In this document: piece by piece, positions 8,617 through 19,201 of the stretch
How the letters are laid out: every line of letters begins with the position of its first letter
How positions within the stretch are numbered: the first letter of the stretch is position 1
Source: Streptococcus suis
GTDB lineage: Bacteria; Bacillota; Bacilli; Lactobacillales; Streptococcaceae
Reading direction: 5' to 3'
NCBI RefSeq assembly: GCF_002964575.1
Contig: NZ_POQQ01000047.1
Coordinates: 1-56,474, forward strand
DNA: 56,474 bases
The notes under the pieces: model-generated
Databases searched by the model: none
The model's input: only the letters and a program-made list of their open reading frames with translations
What the model was told of the DNA's origin: nothing
Position numbers and translations under genes: made by a program

Positions 8617-9390
8617 ATGATTTTAAAAGAACAGATGTTGCTTGTTGACCAAGTCCAGCTTGCTCCAGGTATTTTTGCCATGACTTTGCAGGGTGAGATG
8701 GTTCAGGATATGAAAATGGGTCAGTTTATCCATATTCGTGTTCCTGATGATTCCATGCTCCTGCGAAGACCGATTTCCATTTCGGAGATTGATAAAGCTA
8801 AATCGCACTGTCGGATTATTTACCGAGTGGAAGGTCAGGGGACAGAAGTCTTTTCAAAAATGCCAAATGGTCACTATTTGGATGTCATGGGACCGCTTGG
8901 GAAAGGGTTTGAAGTAGGCTTTCTCAAGGAAGGAGACCACATTCTCATCATTGGTGGAGGTATCGGAGTTCCTCCTTTAGTTGAGGTTGCAAAACAGGCT
9001 GCGGAACGTGGTGTCAAGGTCACGTCAGTCATTGGCTTTGCCACCAAGGAGGCTGTCATTTTGGAAGAAGAATTGGCACTCTACGGCCAAGTCCATGTCA
9101 CAACGGATGATGGCTCCTATGGGCAGAAAGGCACGGTCGCACGTGTGGTGGAAGAGCTGACAGATGAGTTTGCGGCTATCTACTCATGTGGGGCACCTGC
9201 TATGATGGACTATGTTGACCAACGCTTTCAGGACCATCCTCACGCCTACATCTCCCTTGAAGCTCGCATGGCTTGTGGCACGGGAGCATGCTACGCCTGT
9301 GTGGTCAAACCTAAAGAGGGCCAGGAGCATGAAAACAAGCGTGTCTGTAAAGAAGGACCAGTCTTTGCGACAGGTAGCTTGATTTTGTAG
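8617..9390 (+). CDS. pyrK: Dihydroorotate dehydrogenase B electron-transfer subunit PyrK
   Basis: PyrK carries electrons from PyrD to NAD+ through FAD and a [2Fe-2S] cluster. The 257-residue protein has the FAD-binding RPISIS motif (51-56), the NAD-binding GGGIGVPPLVEVAK segment (113-126) and the C-terminal cluster cysteines 220, 225, 228 and 244. The ATG at 8617, 6 bases after AGGAG, is chosen over an in-frame codon at 8506, because that codon lies inside the attenuator and the family begins at this point. It is followed after 9 bases by pyrD, its obligate partner in the heterotetramer. Confidence 0.95.
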   Translation: MILKEQMLLVDQVQLAPGIFAMTLQGEMVQDMKMGQFIHIRVPDDSMLLRRPISISEIDKAKSHCRIIYRVEGQGTEVFSKMPNGHYLDVMGPLGKGFEVGFLKEGDHILIIGGGIGVPPLVEVAKQAAERGVKVTSVIGFATKEAVILEEELALYGQVHVTTDDGSYGQKGTVARVVEELTDEFAAIYSCGAPAMMDYVDQRFQDHPHAYISLEARMACGTGACYACVVKPKEGQEHENKRVCKEGPVFATGSLIL

Positions 9391-10341
<951 letters not shown>

Positions 10342-10380
10342 CAAAAATAAAATAAAAGAGTATTATTGAAGTAACATCGT

Positions 10381-10487
10381 CCTTTAACCAAGTCCAGAGA
10401 GGCTGGAAAGGTAGCATAAACTAGCTTGACAATTTACTGGTCAGGCTGATTTCGTCTACCTCCCTGTCCAATCTGGCAGGGTTTTTG
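10381..10487 (+). promoter_or_regulatory. PyrR-controlled attenuator 2 (between pyrD and pyrF)
   Basis: A second PyrR site, AGTCCAGAGAGGCT (10391-10404), is preceded by the same CCTTTAAC context as the first. A terminator hairpin follows at 10462-10481 (CCCTG..CCA with TGGCAGGG) with a GTTTTTG tail. Confidence 0.92.
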
Positions 10488-10508
10488 TGTCGATTTGGAA
10501 AGGAAGCT

Positions 10509-11204
10509 ATGAAAGAGAATCGTCCAATTATTGCCTTAGATTTTGCAGGAAGAGAAGAAGTTGAAGCTTTCCTATACGAGTTTCCAGCTCAGGAAAAGCT
10601 CTATTTGAAGGTAGGAATGGAACTCTACTATGCGGAAGGTCCAAGCATTATTTCTTATCTGAAAGATTGCGGACACAGCATTTTCCTAGATTTAAAATTG
10701 CACGACATTCCAAATACCGTTGAGTCTGCTATGAGGGTCTTGGCCAAGCTGGGTGTGGATATGACCAACGTCCACGCAGCAGGCGGAGTGGAAATGATGC
10801 AGGCTGCTCGCAGAGGATTGGGGTCGGATGCTATCTTGATTGCTGTTACACAGTTGACGTCAACTTCCGAAGAGGAAATGCGCAGTGACCAAAATATCCA
10901 GACTAGCTTGCAGGATGCGGTTGTCCACTATGCCCAAAAGGCTGCCCAAGCAGGTCTGGATGGTGTCGTCTGCTCTGCCCATGAAGTCTCACTCATTAAA
11001 GGTACGACCAGTTCTGACTTTGTTTGTCTGACACCAGGAATTCGTCCAGCAGGTGGCGAGGTCGGCGATCAAAAACGGGTGATGACACCAGCTGAGGCAG
11101 CCCTTATCGGTAGTGACTATATCGTGGTCGGTCGTCCAATTACTAGAGCAGAAAATCCTTACCAGGCCTATCTGGCTATTAAGGAGGAATGGAATTGTGA
11201 ATAA
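10509..11204 (+). CDS. pyrF: Orotidine 5'-phosphate decarboxylase PyrF
   Basis: PyrF removes CO2 from OMP to give UMP, the last step of the pathway. The 231-residue TIM barrel has the catalytic tetrad motif [10 protein letters not shown] with Asp61, Lys63 and Asp66, and the C-terminal phosphate-binding TPGIRPAGG and VVGRPIT segments. The ATG at 10509 lies 4-8 bases after AAAGGAAG. An earlier in-frame codon at 10485 sits in the attenuator tail and is rejected. The end overlaps the start of the next gene by 8 bases, which suggests translational coupling. Confidence 0.95.
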   Translation: MKENRPIIALDFAGREEVEAFLYEFPAQEKLYLKVGMELYYAEGPSIISYLKDCGHSIFLDLKLHDIPNTVESAMRVLAKLGVDMTNVHAAGGVEMMQAARRGLGSDAILIAVTQLTSTSEEEMRSDQNIQTSLQDAVVHYAQKAAQAGLDGVVCSAHEVSLIKGTTSSDFVCLTPGIRPAGGEVGDQKRVMTPAEAALIGSDYIVVGRPITRAENPYQAYLAIKEEWNCE

Positions 11205-11523
11205 GGTTTATCAGGTTCTAATTGATAGACCTATAGGGTTTATTGATAAATTTGGCAACCAGTACCCCATCAATTACGGCTATGTTCCAAATCTATTGGC
11301 TGGAGATGATGAAGAACAGGATGTTTACATCATTTCCAAAGATGTTCAGCAACCTTTGACATCTTTCGAGGGAAAATTGGTCGCAATTGTCCATCGAAGA
11401 GACGATGTCGAGGATAAATGGGTACTGACAGGTCTGGATGAAAAACTGAACGTGACAGAAATAAAAGAGAAAACCAATTTTATTGAACAGTATTTTGATT
11501 CATGGATTGAAATGGTGGACTAG
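11197..11523 (+). CDS. Small inorganic pyrophosphatase-like protein in the pyr operon
   Basis: The protein is 108 residues long. The block PINYGYVP (24-31) and the acidic run [11 protein letters not shown] (36-46) match the core of family I pyrophosphatases, where Asp residues bind metal and PPi, though the protein is much shorter than the usual 170 or so. The start is a GTG at 11197, 9 bases after AAGGAGG (11181-11187) and inside the end of pyrF. The longer frame from 11113 is only pyrF read in another frame. It lies between pyrF and pyrE. PyrE makes PPi, so PPi removal would pull OMP formation forward. That link is inference, and catalysis has not been shown here. Confidence 0.75.
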   Translation: MNKVYQVLIDRPIGFIDKFGNQYPINYGYVPNLLAGDDEEQDVYIISKDVQQPLTSFEGKLVAIVHRRDDVEDKWVLTGLDEKLNVTEIKEKTNFIEQYFDSWIEMVD

Positions 11524-11616
11524 AAATTTGAACATTAAAACAACACTTTAGGAATAGCTTGGCTATCCGGCGGGATGGTCATGTAGAGAAGGCACGCATT
11601 TAAAAGGAGGTCTATT

Positions 11617-12249
11617 ATGACATTAGCAACAGAAATCGCATCACACTTATTGGATATTAAGGCAGTTCATCTGCGTCCAGAAAAGCCATTTACATGGGCA
11701 TCAGGCATCAAATCACCTATTTATACAGACAACCGAATTACCTTGTCATATCCAGAAACTCGGAACCTGATTGAAGACGGCTTTGTTCAGCGTATTGAAG
11801 AAGAATTTCCAGAAGTAGAAGTCATTGCAGGGACTGCGACTGCGGGTATTCCTCACGGTGCCATCATTGCAGACCGAATGAACTTGCCATTTGCCTATAT
11901 CCGTAGCAAACCAAAAGAACATGGTGTTGGCAATCAGTTGGAAGGCCGCATTGTCAAAGGACAAAAAATGGTGGTCATTGAAGACTTGATTTCTACAGGT
12001 GGTTCGGTCTTGGATGCGGTTGCAGCTGCTGAGCGTGAAGGCGCAGATGTGATCGGTGTGGTGGCTATTTTCACTTACGAATTACCAAAAGCAGAACGTA
12101 ATTTTGATAATGCTGGTGTCAAATTGGTAACGCTCAGCAATTATTCCGAACTCATCAAAGTAGCCAAAGTTCAAGGCTATATAAATGCTGATGGCTTGAC
12201 CTTGCTGAAAAAATTCCGTCAAAACCAAGAAACCTGGCAGGAAGACTAG
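11617..12249 (+). CDS. pyrE: Orotate phosphoribosyltransferase PyrE
   Basis: PyrE joins orotate to PRPP to make OMP and PPi. The 210-residue protein has a type I PRTase fold with the PRPP-binding motif [12 protein letters not shown] (119-130) and the flexible loop [12 protein letters not shown] (96-107). A strong site AAAAGGAGG lies before the ATG. The 93-base gap after the pyrophosphatase-like gene holds a short GGAATAGC/GCTATCC hairpin but no PyrR signature, so it is read as part of the same transcript. Confidence 0.95.
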   Translation: MTLATEIASHLLDIKAVHLRPEKPFTWASGIKSPIYTDNRITLSYPETRNLIEDGFVQRIEEEFPEVEVIAGTATAGIPHGAIIADRMNLPFAYIRSKPKEHGVGNQLEGRIVKGQKMVVIEDLISTGGSVLDAVAAAEREGADVIGVVAIFTYELPKAERNFDNAGVKLVTLSNYSELIKVAKVQGYINADGLTLLKKFRQNQETWQED

Positions 12250-12294
12250 GAAATAATGTTCAGTGCACGATTTCTGGGAACTTATCCTGTAAAA

Positions 12295-12303
12295 TGGTAT
12301 AAT
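12295..12303 (+). promoter_or_regulatory. Extended -10 promoter before the glycosyltransferase
   Basis: TGGTATAAT at 12295-12303 is a perfect extended -10. No good -35 was seen. The predicted start leaves a leader of about 45 bases. Confidence 0.6.
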
Positions 12304-12355
12304 GGTGTTCATAAGTTTGTAGCTTACAATAATTGACTGTATGAGGAGAATGAAT

Positions 12356-13282
12356 ATGATTTCAGTTATCGTGCCTTGTTATAATGAAGAAGAGGCAATT
12401 CCCTATTTTTACGAGGCGATGGAAAAAGTCCGTAAGAAAATGGGGGAACCATTTGAATATATTTTTGTTAATGATGGCTCCAAGGATGGAACCTTAAAGG
12501 TCCTGCGTCAGTTGGCTGGTCAAGACCAAGCCGTTCGCTACCTATCATTTTCAAGAAATTTTGGAAAGGAAGCAGCCCTTTATGCTGGTTTGCAGGCCGC
12601 TACAGGCGACTTGGTTACTGTTATGGACGTTGACTTACAAGACCCACCTGAAATGCTGATAGAAATGAAGGCAATGTTGGATGCCAATGCAGATTTAGAC
12701 TGTGTTGGAACCCGTCGTGTCAGCCGTGATGGTGAACCTCCAATCCGAAGCTTTTTTGCAAAATTATTCTATAAATTGATGAATAAAATCAGTCAAGTCG
12801 AGGTGGTAGACGGTGCCCGTGATTTTCGTCTCATGCGACGTCACATGGTGGATGCTATTTTGTCTGTTTCAGAATACAATCGTTTTTCAAAAGGTATTTT
12901 TGCCTGGGTAGGTTTTGAAACGGAATACCTGCCCTACAAAAATGTGGAGCGAGTGGCTGGTGAAACCAGTTGGTCATTCTGGAAGTTGCTATCTTATTCT
13001 ATTGAAGGGATTATCAATTTTTCTGATACACCGCTCAATATTGCCTCCTATACAGGATTTTTCACTTTCTTACTGTCTTTGGTCTTGATGGTGTTCGTTG
13101 TATTTAAAACTTTGGTATTTGGTGATCCAACAATCGGCTGGCCATCAACTATCTGTATCATCCTGTTTTTGGGTGGCTTGCAGTTGATGACCATTGGTAT
13201 TCTAGGTAAATATTTGGCAAAAGTCTTCTTGGAAACCAAGAAACGCCCTGTTTATATTGTCAAAGAAAAAAGTTCAAACTAG
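12356..13282 (+). CDS. Membrane GT2 glycosyltransferase, GtrB/YkoT-like
   Basis: This 308-residue protein has an N-terminal GT-A domain starting MISVIVPCYNEEEAIP, with the nucleotide-sugar metal motif DVDLQDP (91-97). Two C-terminal membrane segments follow (about 228-250 and 263-287), then a short basic tail. This layout is typical of enzymes that load glucose or a related sugar on undecaprenyl phosphate for later transfer outside the cell. The acceptor is unknown, as no partner glycosyltransferase lies nearby. ATGs at 12341 and 12350 are in frame, but GAGGAGA at 12343-12349 fits the ATG at 12356. Confidence 0.85.
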   Translation: MISVIVPCYNEEEAIPYFYEAMEKVRKKMGEPFEYIFVNDGSKDGTLKVLRQLAGQDQAVRYLSFSRNFGKEAALYAGLQAATGDLVTVMDVDLQDPPEMLIEMKAMLDANADLDCVGTRRVSRDGEPPIRSFFAKLFYKLMNKISQVEVVDGARDFRLMRRHMVDAILSVSEYNRFSKGIFAWVGFETEYLPYKNVERVAGETSWSFWKLLSYSIEGIINFSDTPLNIASYTGFFTFLLSLVLMVFVVFKTLVFGDPTIGWPSTICIILFLGGLQLMTIGILGKYLAKVFLETKKRPVYIVKEKSSN

Positions 13283-13291
13283 GAGTTGTGT

Positions 13292-13945
13292 ATGGAACAT
13301 TCAGCCTGGCATGAATTGATTAAGGCTCAGTTGCCAGAACATTATTTTGGTAAGATCAATCAATTTTTGGACCATGTTTATGCTGGTGGAACAGTTTATC
13401 CACCTCGGGAGAAGGTATTTGCTGCCATTCAGACAACGGCATTAGAAAATGTCAAGGTGGTTATTTTGGGGCAAGATCCCTATCACGGACCTGGTCAGGC
13501 CCAGGGCTTGTCCTTCTCTGTACCCAATTCGGTGCCCGCTCCGCCATCTCTCCAAAATATCCTAAAGGAATTGTCGGATGATATCGGGGTCAAACAGGAC
13601 CACGATTTGACAGCCTGGGCAGAGCAAGGGGTACTTCTACTCAACGCCTGCTTGACGGTGCCAGCCGGACAGGCCAATGGTCATGCGGGGCAAATCTGGG
13701 AGCCGTTTACCGATGCTATCATCAAGGTGGTCAATGACTTGGAGCAGCCTGTGGTCTTTATTCTTTGGGGTGCTTATGCCCGCAAGAAAAAAGCCTTGAT
13801 TACCAATCCAAACCATCTGGTTATCGAATCAGCTCATCCAAGCCCGCTTTCAGCCTACCGAGGATTTTTTGGAAGTAAACCTTTCTCACAAGCAAATGCT
13901 TATTTGACTTCAAAAGGATGCACGGAAATTGATTGGCTCCGTTAG
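13292..13945 (+). CDS. ung: Uracil-DNA glycosylase Ung
   Basis: Ung removes uracil from DNA to start base excision repair. The 217-residue protein has the family 1 motifs in order: the water-activating loop GQDPYHG with Asp62, the Gly-Ser type loop near [10 protein letters not shown], the VFILWG strand, and [10 protein letters not shown] with the catalytic His. The ATG at 13292 follows AGGAG at 13281-13285. A TTG two codons earlier overlaps that site and is rejected. It follows the glycosyltransferase gene by 9 bases and precedes pyrC, so the three probably share a transcript. Confidence 0.96.
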   Translation: MEHSAWHELIKAQLPEHYFGKINQFLDHVYAGGTVYPPREKVFAAIQTTALENVKVVILGQDPYHGPGQAQGLSFSVPNSVPAPPSLQNILKELSDDIGVKQDHDLTAWAEQGVLLLNACLTVPAGQANGHAGQIWEPFTDAIIKVVNDLEQPVVFILWGAYARKKKALITNPNHLVIESAHPSPLSAYRGFFGSKPFSQANAYLTSKGCTEIDWLR

Positions 13946-13973
13946 TTGAGGTGTCTGATAAAGGAGAATTTGA

Positions 13974-15242
13974 ATGTTATTAGTTAAAAATGGTCGTGTC
14001 CTTGATCCGCAATCTGGACTAGATAGAGTCTGCGATGTCTTGATTGATGAGAAAAAAATCGTCAAAATTGCTGACTCAATTACGGAAGATGTGGAGCAGG
14101 TCATTGATGCGACAGGCTTGGTGGTTGCCCCAGGCTTGGTCGATGTTCATGTGCATTTCCGCGAACCTGGTCAGACCCACAAGGAAGATATCCATACTGG
14201 AGCTCTTTCGGCAGCAGCTGGTGGCTTTACTTCTGTGGTCATGATGGCCAATACCGCTCCGACCATTTCGACTGTCGAAACCCTGAAGGAAGTCTTGGAA
14301 TCTGCCCAAAAAGAAGCCATTCACATTTACAGCGTGGCAACTATTACCAATCAATTCGACGGGCAAAACCTGACCGATTTCCCAGCCTTGCTAGAAGCTG
14401 GAGCGGTGGCCTTTTCGGACGACGGTATTCCTTTGACAAATGCTGGCGTGGTTAGACAGGCTATGAAATTAGCCAAGGAACATGACTGTCTCATCAGTCT
14501 GCATGAAGAAGACCCTGATTTGAATGGTATTTTGGGGCTCAACGAGCAAGTGGCAGCAAAACATTTCCATGTCTGTGGTGCGACTGGCGTAGCAGAATAC
14601 AGCATGGTGGCCCGTGATGTCATGATTGCCTATGAAACGGGTGCGCGTGTTCATATCCAGCATTTATCCAAGGCTGAATCTGTAAAGGTCGTTGAATTTG
14701 CTCAAGATCTAGGAGCAAATGTCTCAGCAGAAGTAGCACCGCAACATTTTTCACGGACAGAAGATTTACTGCTAACAAAAGGTGCCGATGCCAAGATGAA
14801 TCCGCCGTTACGCTTGGAAAGTGATCGCTTAGCAGTGATTGACGGATTGAAATCTGGCATAATCTCTGTTATAGCGACGGATCATGCCCCTCACCATGCC
14901 GATGAGAAAAATGTAGAGGACGTCACTCAAGCACCGTCAGGAATGACAGGTTTAGAAACATCGCTTTCACTGGGTCTGACTCACTTGGTAGAAGATAGGC
15001 ACCTAAGCCTCTTGCAACTGCTGGAGAAGATGACCATTAACCCTGCCAAGCTCTACGGACTTGATGCTGGTTATCTTGCCGAAAATGGACCTGCAGATTT
15101 GGTCATTTTTGATCCGACTGCAGACCGTACGGTCACTGCCGATTTTGCTTCTAAATCAGCTAATTCACCATTTATCGGAGATAGCTTGAAAGGGAAGGTT
15201 TATTACACAATCTCAGATGGACAGATTGTTTTTAATCAATAA
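13974..15242 (+). CDS. pyrC: Dihydroorotase PyrC
   Basis: PyrC closes carbamoyl-aspartate to dihydroorotate, the step before PyrD. The 422-residue amidohydrolase has zinc ligands His59 and His61 in [10 protein letters not shown], the HEEDPDL block, [10 protein letters not shown], and IATDHAPH with the catalytic Asp. Length is normal for class I bacterial enzymes. It lies apart from the pyrK-pyrE group and no PyrR site was found before it. RBS AAAGGAG lies before the ATG. Confidence 0.95.
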   Translation: MLLVKNGRVLDPQSGLDRVCDVLIDEKKIVKIADSITEDVEQVIDATGLVVAPGLVDVHVHFREPGQTHKEDIHTGALSAAAGGFTSVVMMANTAPTISTVETLKEVLESAQKEAIHIYSVATITNQFDGQNLTDFPALLEAGAVAFSDDGIPLTNAGVVRQAMKLAKEHDCLISLHEEDPDLNGILGLNEQVAAKHFHVCGATGVAEYSMVARDVMIAYETGARVHIQHLSKAESVKVVEFAQDLGANVSAEVAPQHFSRTEDLLLTKGADAKMNPPLRLESDRLAVIDGLKSGIISVIATDHAPHHADEKNVEDVTQAPSGMTGLETSLSLGLTHLVEDRHLSLLQLLEKMTINPAKLYGLDAGYLAENGPADLVIFDPTADRTVTADFASKSANSPFIGDSLKGKVYYTISDGQIVFNQ

Positions 15243-15246
15243 ACAT

Positions 15247-15424
15247 AGAGGCTGAGCAAAAAGTCCAGCCTCTCTTCTCAGAGTTCGTGTCAACATCTCA
15301 GCGCAGTGGTTGATTGGCAGATTTGTTCGTGTTTCACACTCCAAATCTGACCTAATCAACTATGCGGGGGTGGGAAGACGAACTCTTTTCAGACTGGTCG
15401 AGTTCTTTCCCACTCCCTTATCGA
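15247..15424. repeat. Palindrome-rich intergenic repeat, short inverted copy
   Basis: The reverse complement of this block matches parts of 1374-1716: 15277-15317 differs from 1641-1681 at one of 41 positions, and the segments around 15330-15356 and 15378-15420 match the other shared parts. The left end forms an AGAGGCTG/CAGCCTCT hairpin (15247-15273) that may end the pyrC transcript. The copy lacks the two 27-base palindromes of the long version. Confidence 0.8.
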
Positions 15425-15475
15425 ACTTTTTTCAGTGAAAGCAGTTTCAATGTTTTTATTTATTTGAAAAACGTG

Positions 15476-15481
15476 TATAAT
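15476..15481 (+). promoter_or_regulatory. -10 element for the surface nucleotidase gene
   Basis: A perfect TATAAT lies 34 bases before the start codon. The -35 at the expected distance is a T-rich TTTTTA. Confidence 0.6.
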
Positions 15482-15515
15482 AGTCTTGTGAATTACGCAC
15501 AAGAAAGGTTTGTTT

Positions 15516-17864
15516 ATGAAAAAGAAAGATTTCTTATTACCAGTATTGTCTACTCTCTTGTTGTCTCCATTCGTATTGGCACAACAGGTACAGGCTGCTG
15601 AAACGACACCATCAAGCACGACGGCAGGTACCGCAGCTACCAGTCAAGAAGTAGCTCCAAGTACTCAAGCGACTGCAGAACAGGCTAGCACACCTGCTAC
15701 AGGGGCTGTAGAAACAGCAACAGACACTGCAACTGCTGAAACAACTGCGGTAACTGAGCCAGTTGAAACAGTTGAAGCAGTCATCATCCACACCAATGAT
15801 GTGCATGGTCGTATTCTTGAAGATACACGTTCTGGCGTTATTGGAGATGCCAAGGCTGCCGCTATTATTGAAGAAGAGCGTGCAAAGGTTGAAAATACCA
15901 TCGTTGTAGATGCTGGTGATGCCTTCCAAGGGTTGCCAATTTCAAACTCTACTAAGGGTGAAGATCGTGCCAATATCATGAACCAAGTTGGTTATGATGC
16001 TATGGCAGTTGGTAACCATGAATTTGACTTTGGCATGGAGCAGGCGATCAAGTACAAAGAAACCTTGAATTTTCCTCTTTTGAGTGCCAATACTTATGTT
16101 GACGGTGCCCGTGTCTTTGAGGCTTCAACAATCGTAGATAAAACTCCAACTGTGGTTGGTGATGAGTTCGTTGTTATCGGTGTTACAACGCCTGAAACAG
16201 CAACCAAAACCCACCCTAAAAACGTTGAAGGCGTTACTTTTGCGGACCCAATCACTGAAGTCAATAAAGTTGTTGACGAGGTAGAAGCGCGTGCCTTGGC
16301 TGACAACCGTGTGTACAACAACTACATCATCCTTGCTCACTTGGGTGTTGATACAACAACTCCTGTCGAATGGAGAGGGTCTACCTTGGCACAGGCTCTT
16401 TCTGAAAACAGCAAATTGGCTGGTAAACGTGTCATTGTGATTGACGGGCATTCTCATACAGTTGAGTCAACAACCTATGGCAACAACGTTACCTACAACC
16501 AAACCGGTTCATACTTGAACAACATTGGTAAGGTCACCTTGAAATCTAACCAGTTGCTAGCTGAAGCAGGCCTTATTTCTGCTGCGGATGCCAAAACTGT
16601 TACTCCAAATGCCAAAATCGAAGCACTTGTTGCTGAAATCAAAGCCAAGTACGAAGCTGAAAATGCTCAAGTTGTTATTGCCAACAATCCAGTTGAATTG
16701 AATGGTGAACGTTCAAATGTACGTGTTCGCGAAACCAACTTGGGGAATGCGGTGACAGATGCGATTTATGCCTATGGTCAATCAGGTTTCTCAAACAAAA
16801 CAAGCCTTGCTGTGACCAATGGAGGAGGTCTTCGTGCCACTATCGCTAAAGACCAGCCTGTTACAAAAGGCGATATTATCGCTGTCTTGCCGTTTGGTAA
16901 TATCGTTTCCCAAATCACTGTGACTGGTCAGCAGATTGCTGATATGTTTGCAAAGTCTTTGTCTGCTACCTTGCAAGCAGATAAGGAAACAGGCGCTCCA
17001 GTTTTAGATGAAAATGGACGACCGCTTTTGGAGGCAAGTGGTGGCTTCCTACACATTTCTGGTGCTAAAGTATTTTACGATACTAGTTTGCCAGCTGAAA
17101 AGCGTGTTCTCTTAATTGGAATTTTCAATCCTGAAACAGGTCTATACGAAGACTTGGATTCAACGAAAACTTATTATTTAGCTACCAATGACTTCTTGGC
17201 AGCAGGCGGTGATGGCTATACTATGCTTGGTGGTGCCCGTGAAGAGGGGCCTTCAATGGATAGCGTATTTGCAGATTATTTGAAGGTTACTAATTTATCG
17301 GTTTATGAAGAGGTAAATCCAAATTCACGTTTGGTTTCTGTGGACTCAACCTTGGATACAGATAAAGATAAATATTTGGATTTTGTTGAAGTGTATCATT
17401 CAACAAACCCTAATGATTCCTTATCCTATCCTGGGAAAGTGCTCGTATCAGATTGGCCATTTATTTCAGAAAATCCGATTTCTGTTACAATTAAAGATTT
17501 ACCAAATGCAGCCCAAACAGGTCAACAAGGAGCGGATGTAGCTACCTCGGTTAACCAGGTGGAGGTGCCTCAGCTGGTTATTCCTTCTACTAATCAAAGC
17601 CAGGATACAACTGCTATCTTGGAGCAACCCCAGCCAGGATTGGGACAGACTGTAGAGATAGCGGTTGTAAATTCTGCATCGGATTCCACACCAGTTGTCA
17701 AACCTGTCTTGGCAACTCCGGCCCCAGCTGCTATGGAAAAAACAGCTACTAGCTCAGCAGCGAGCCTGCCAAATACTGGCGACCAATCAAGTCTGGCTCT
17801 TAGCTTGCTTGGTCTTGGTCTTGCTGGTCTTGCAGTGACCGTTCGTCGTCGCAAAACAAACTAA
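15516..17864 (+). CDS. Cell-wall-anchored 5'-nucleotidase
   Basis: This 782-residue surface enzyme probably splits extracellular AMP and other nucleotides to adenosine and phosphate. In order it shows a signal peptide (about 1-30), a Thr/Ala-rich stretch (about 30-85), the metallophosphatase domain with HTNDVHGR, VDAGDAFQG, GNHEFDFG and GHSHT metal motifs, and the 5'-nucleotidase C-terminal substrate domain with TNGGGLRATI. A short Asp-rich segment near DTDKDKYLD resembles a calcium-binding repeat. A linker and an LPNTG sortase signal (751-755), hydrophobic helix and RRRKTN tail follow. Surface adenosine-making enzymes of this kind dampen host immunity in S. suis and S. aureus; that role here is inference. 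The ATG at 15516 follows GAAAGG. Confidence 0.92.
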   Translation: MKKKDFLLPVLSTLLLSPFVLAQQVQAAETTPSSTTAGTAATSQEVAPSTQATAEQASTPATGAVETATDTATAETTAVTEPVETVEAVIIHTNDVHGRILEDTRSGVIGDAKAAAIIEEERAKVENTIVVDAGDAFQGLPISNSTKGEDRANIMNQVGYDAMAVGNHEFDFGMEQAIKYKETLNFPLLSANTYVDGARVFEASTIVDKTPTVVGDEFVVIGVTTPETATKTHPKNVEGVTFADPITEVNKVVDEVEARALADNRVYNNYIILAHLGVDTTTPVEWRGSTLAQALSENSKLAGKRVIVIDGHSHTVESTTYGNNVTYNQTGSYLNNIGKVTLKSNQLLAEAGLISAADAKTVTPNAKIEALVAEIKAKYEAENAQVVIANNPVELNGERSNVRVRETNLGNAVTDAIYAYGQSGFSNKTSLAVTNGGGLRATIAKDQPVTKGDIIAVLPFGNIVSQITVTGQQIADMFAKSLSATLQADKETGAPVLDENGRPLLEASGGFLHISGAKVFYDTSLPAEKRVLLIGIFNPETGLYEDLDSTKTYYLATNDFLAAGGDGYTMLGGAREEGPSMDSVFADYLKVTNLSVYEEVNPNSRLVSVDSTLDTDKDKYLDFVEVYHSTNPNDSLSYPGKVLVSDWPFISENPISVTIKDLPNAAQTGQQGADVATSVNQVEVPQLVIPSTNQSQDTTAILEQPQPGLGQTVEIAVVNSASDSTPVVKPVLATPAPAAMEKTATSSAASLPNTGDQSSLALSLLGLGLAGLAVTVRRRKTN

Positions 17865-17875
17865 TCACATGACAG

Positions 17876-17902
17876 AAACAGGGTCTTCGGACTCTGTTTT
17901 TG
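17876..17902 (+). terminator. Intrinsic terminator after the nucleotidase gene
   Basis: AACAGGGTC (17877-17885), a TTCG loop, and GACTCTGTT (17890-17898) form a stem with one G-U pair, followed by Ts. Confidence 0.8.
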
Positions 17903-17914
17903 ACTGGAGGAAAT

Positions 17915-18562
17915 ATGAAAAACGTATTTGACTATCAAAAAGTAGGAAACCAACCTGCTCTTACTTCCTATGTTCTACTCAGTCATTCACCACGTCGTAA
18001 ACAGTTGTTAGAATTCTTGCAACCACAAATCGCATCCGTTGAAGTAGATGAACGAGGGATTGAAGAGCGCTTTATGAAAGAATTTGCTAGCGATGATTTT
18101 TTAACTCGAGCTGCAAAAACCTGTTGTGAGATTTCCAAGGCTAAGTCGGATATTGACTTGTTGCCAGGTCATCTCTATATTTCTGCAGATACCATTGTCG
18201 TATCAGATGGACAGATTTTTAACAAGCCTCAAGATTTGGGAGAAGCTGAAACCATGCTACGTTCCTATTTTGGTAAGAGCCATCAGGTTGTGACCTCTGT
18301 CTGCCTGCGAACAGCTCATTCACTGGATGTATTTTACACACTGGCACAGATTGATTTTGTGGACTACTATCCAGCATTAGAGGAGGTCATTCAGTCCTAC
18401 ATTCACGAAAAACAGCCACTCGACAAGGCAGGAGCCTATGGTATTCAAGAGCTAGACCCACGTTTTGTGGCAGGTATTTCAGGGGATATTCATACCATCA
18501 TCGGCCTGCCCGTAGCCGAAGTTTCCCGCAGGATTTTTGCCCATCAGTCTTTTGAAAAATAG
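17915..18562 (+). CDS. maf: Maf-family nucleoside triphosphate pyrophosphatase
   Basis: Maf proteins hydrolyse dTTP, UTP and modified pyrimidine triphosphates to monophosphates and PPi, and overproduction arrests division. The 215-residue protein has the substrate-loop motif SHSPRRKQLL (23-32), the metal-binding SADTIVV segment and the C-terminal DKAGAYGIQE motif. It has a slightly longer N-terminus than usual before SPRR. The ATG at 17915 follows GGAGG. An upstream in-frame codon at 17900 overlaps the terminator and is rejected. Confidence 0.92.
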   Translation: MKNVFDYQKVGNQPALTSYVLLSHSPRRKQLLEFLQPQIASVEVDERGIEERFMKEFASDDFLTRAAKTCCEISKAKSDIDLLPGHLYISADTIVVSDGQIFNKPQDLGEAETMLRSYFGKSHQVVTSVCLRTAHSLDVFYTLAQIDFVDYYPALEEVIQSYIHEKQPLDKAGAYGIQELDPRFVAGISGDIHTIIGLPVAEVSRRIFAHQSFEK

Positions 18563-18583
18563 CAGAGCTGAAAAGTTTGTTTG

Positions 18584-18592
18584 TGGTATAAT
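18584..18592 (+). promoter_or_regulatory. Extended -10 promoter before the Cys-cluster gene
   Basis: TGGTATAAT at 18584-18592 lies 21 bases before the ATG, leaving space for the AAAGGAG site. Confidence 0.65.
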
Positions 18593-18613
18593 AGAGGTCG
18601 AAAAGGAGAGTTT

Positions 18614-19102
18614 ATGAGTGTAGACATCGAAAAATACAAGCAACTAGCCCAGCAGAAGCAAGGAGAACACCGAAAATTTCTAGCCAATCTCAAGAAAAAA
18701 GCACCAAAGAATCTGGATAGAATAGTTCAAGAAATTCATGCAGAAGTCTTTTCTGAAATCGACTGTACAGAATGTGCCAACTGCTGTAAAACGCTCGGGC
18801 CGCTTTTTACAGAAGCTGATATAACTCGGATTGCCAAGCATTTGCGCATGAAATTACCAGTCTTTGAGGACATGTACTTGCGTGTGGACGAAGATGGCGA
18901 TAAGGTTTTCCAATCCATGCCTTGTCCCTTCCTGGGAGGCGACAATCTCTGTAGTATCTATGATGCTCGTCCTAAAGCCTGTCGAGAATTTCCACATACA
19001 GATAGAAAGAAGATTTACCAAATCAACAATTTAACCATAAAGAATACTTTAATCTGCCCAGCAGCCTATCTCTTCGTTGAAAAGTTGCGTGAACGTATGT
19101 AA
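18614..19102 (+). CDS. YkgJ-family cysteine-cluster protein
   Basis: This 162-residue protein has seven cysteines in the YkgJ pattern: Cys51, Cys54, Cys57 and Cys58 in CTECANCC, then Cys104, Cys113 and Cys123 in the segment from CPFLGG to ACREFPH. The family is thought to bind zinc or an iron-sulphur centre, and its cellular role is not known. The N-terminus (1-45) is basic and probably helical. The ATG at 18614 follows AAAGGAG. The longer frame from 18581 runs through the promoter and is not used. Confidence 0.88.
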   Translation: MSVDIEKYKQLAQQKQGEHRKFLANLKKKAPKNLDRIVQEIHAEVFSEIDCTECANCCKTLGPLFTEADITRIAKHLRMKLPVFEDMYLRVDEDGDKVFQSMPCPFLGGDNLCSIYDARPKACREFPHTDRKKIYQINNLTIKNTLICPAAYLFVEKLRERM

Positions 19103-19201
19103 GTTTCTGAACGATCGGTATCTATCATCTTAAGCAGTCGGTGGTAATGTAGAGTGTTATTTCTGTTTATCAGACGAAAGTTATTCATAAGTGGTAGCAG
19201 A

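Noticed and set aside
11113..11196. Upstream extension of the pyrophosphatase-like gene
   Set aside because: This part is pyrF in another frame; AAGGAGG and GTG at 11197 define the start.
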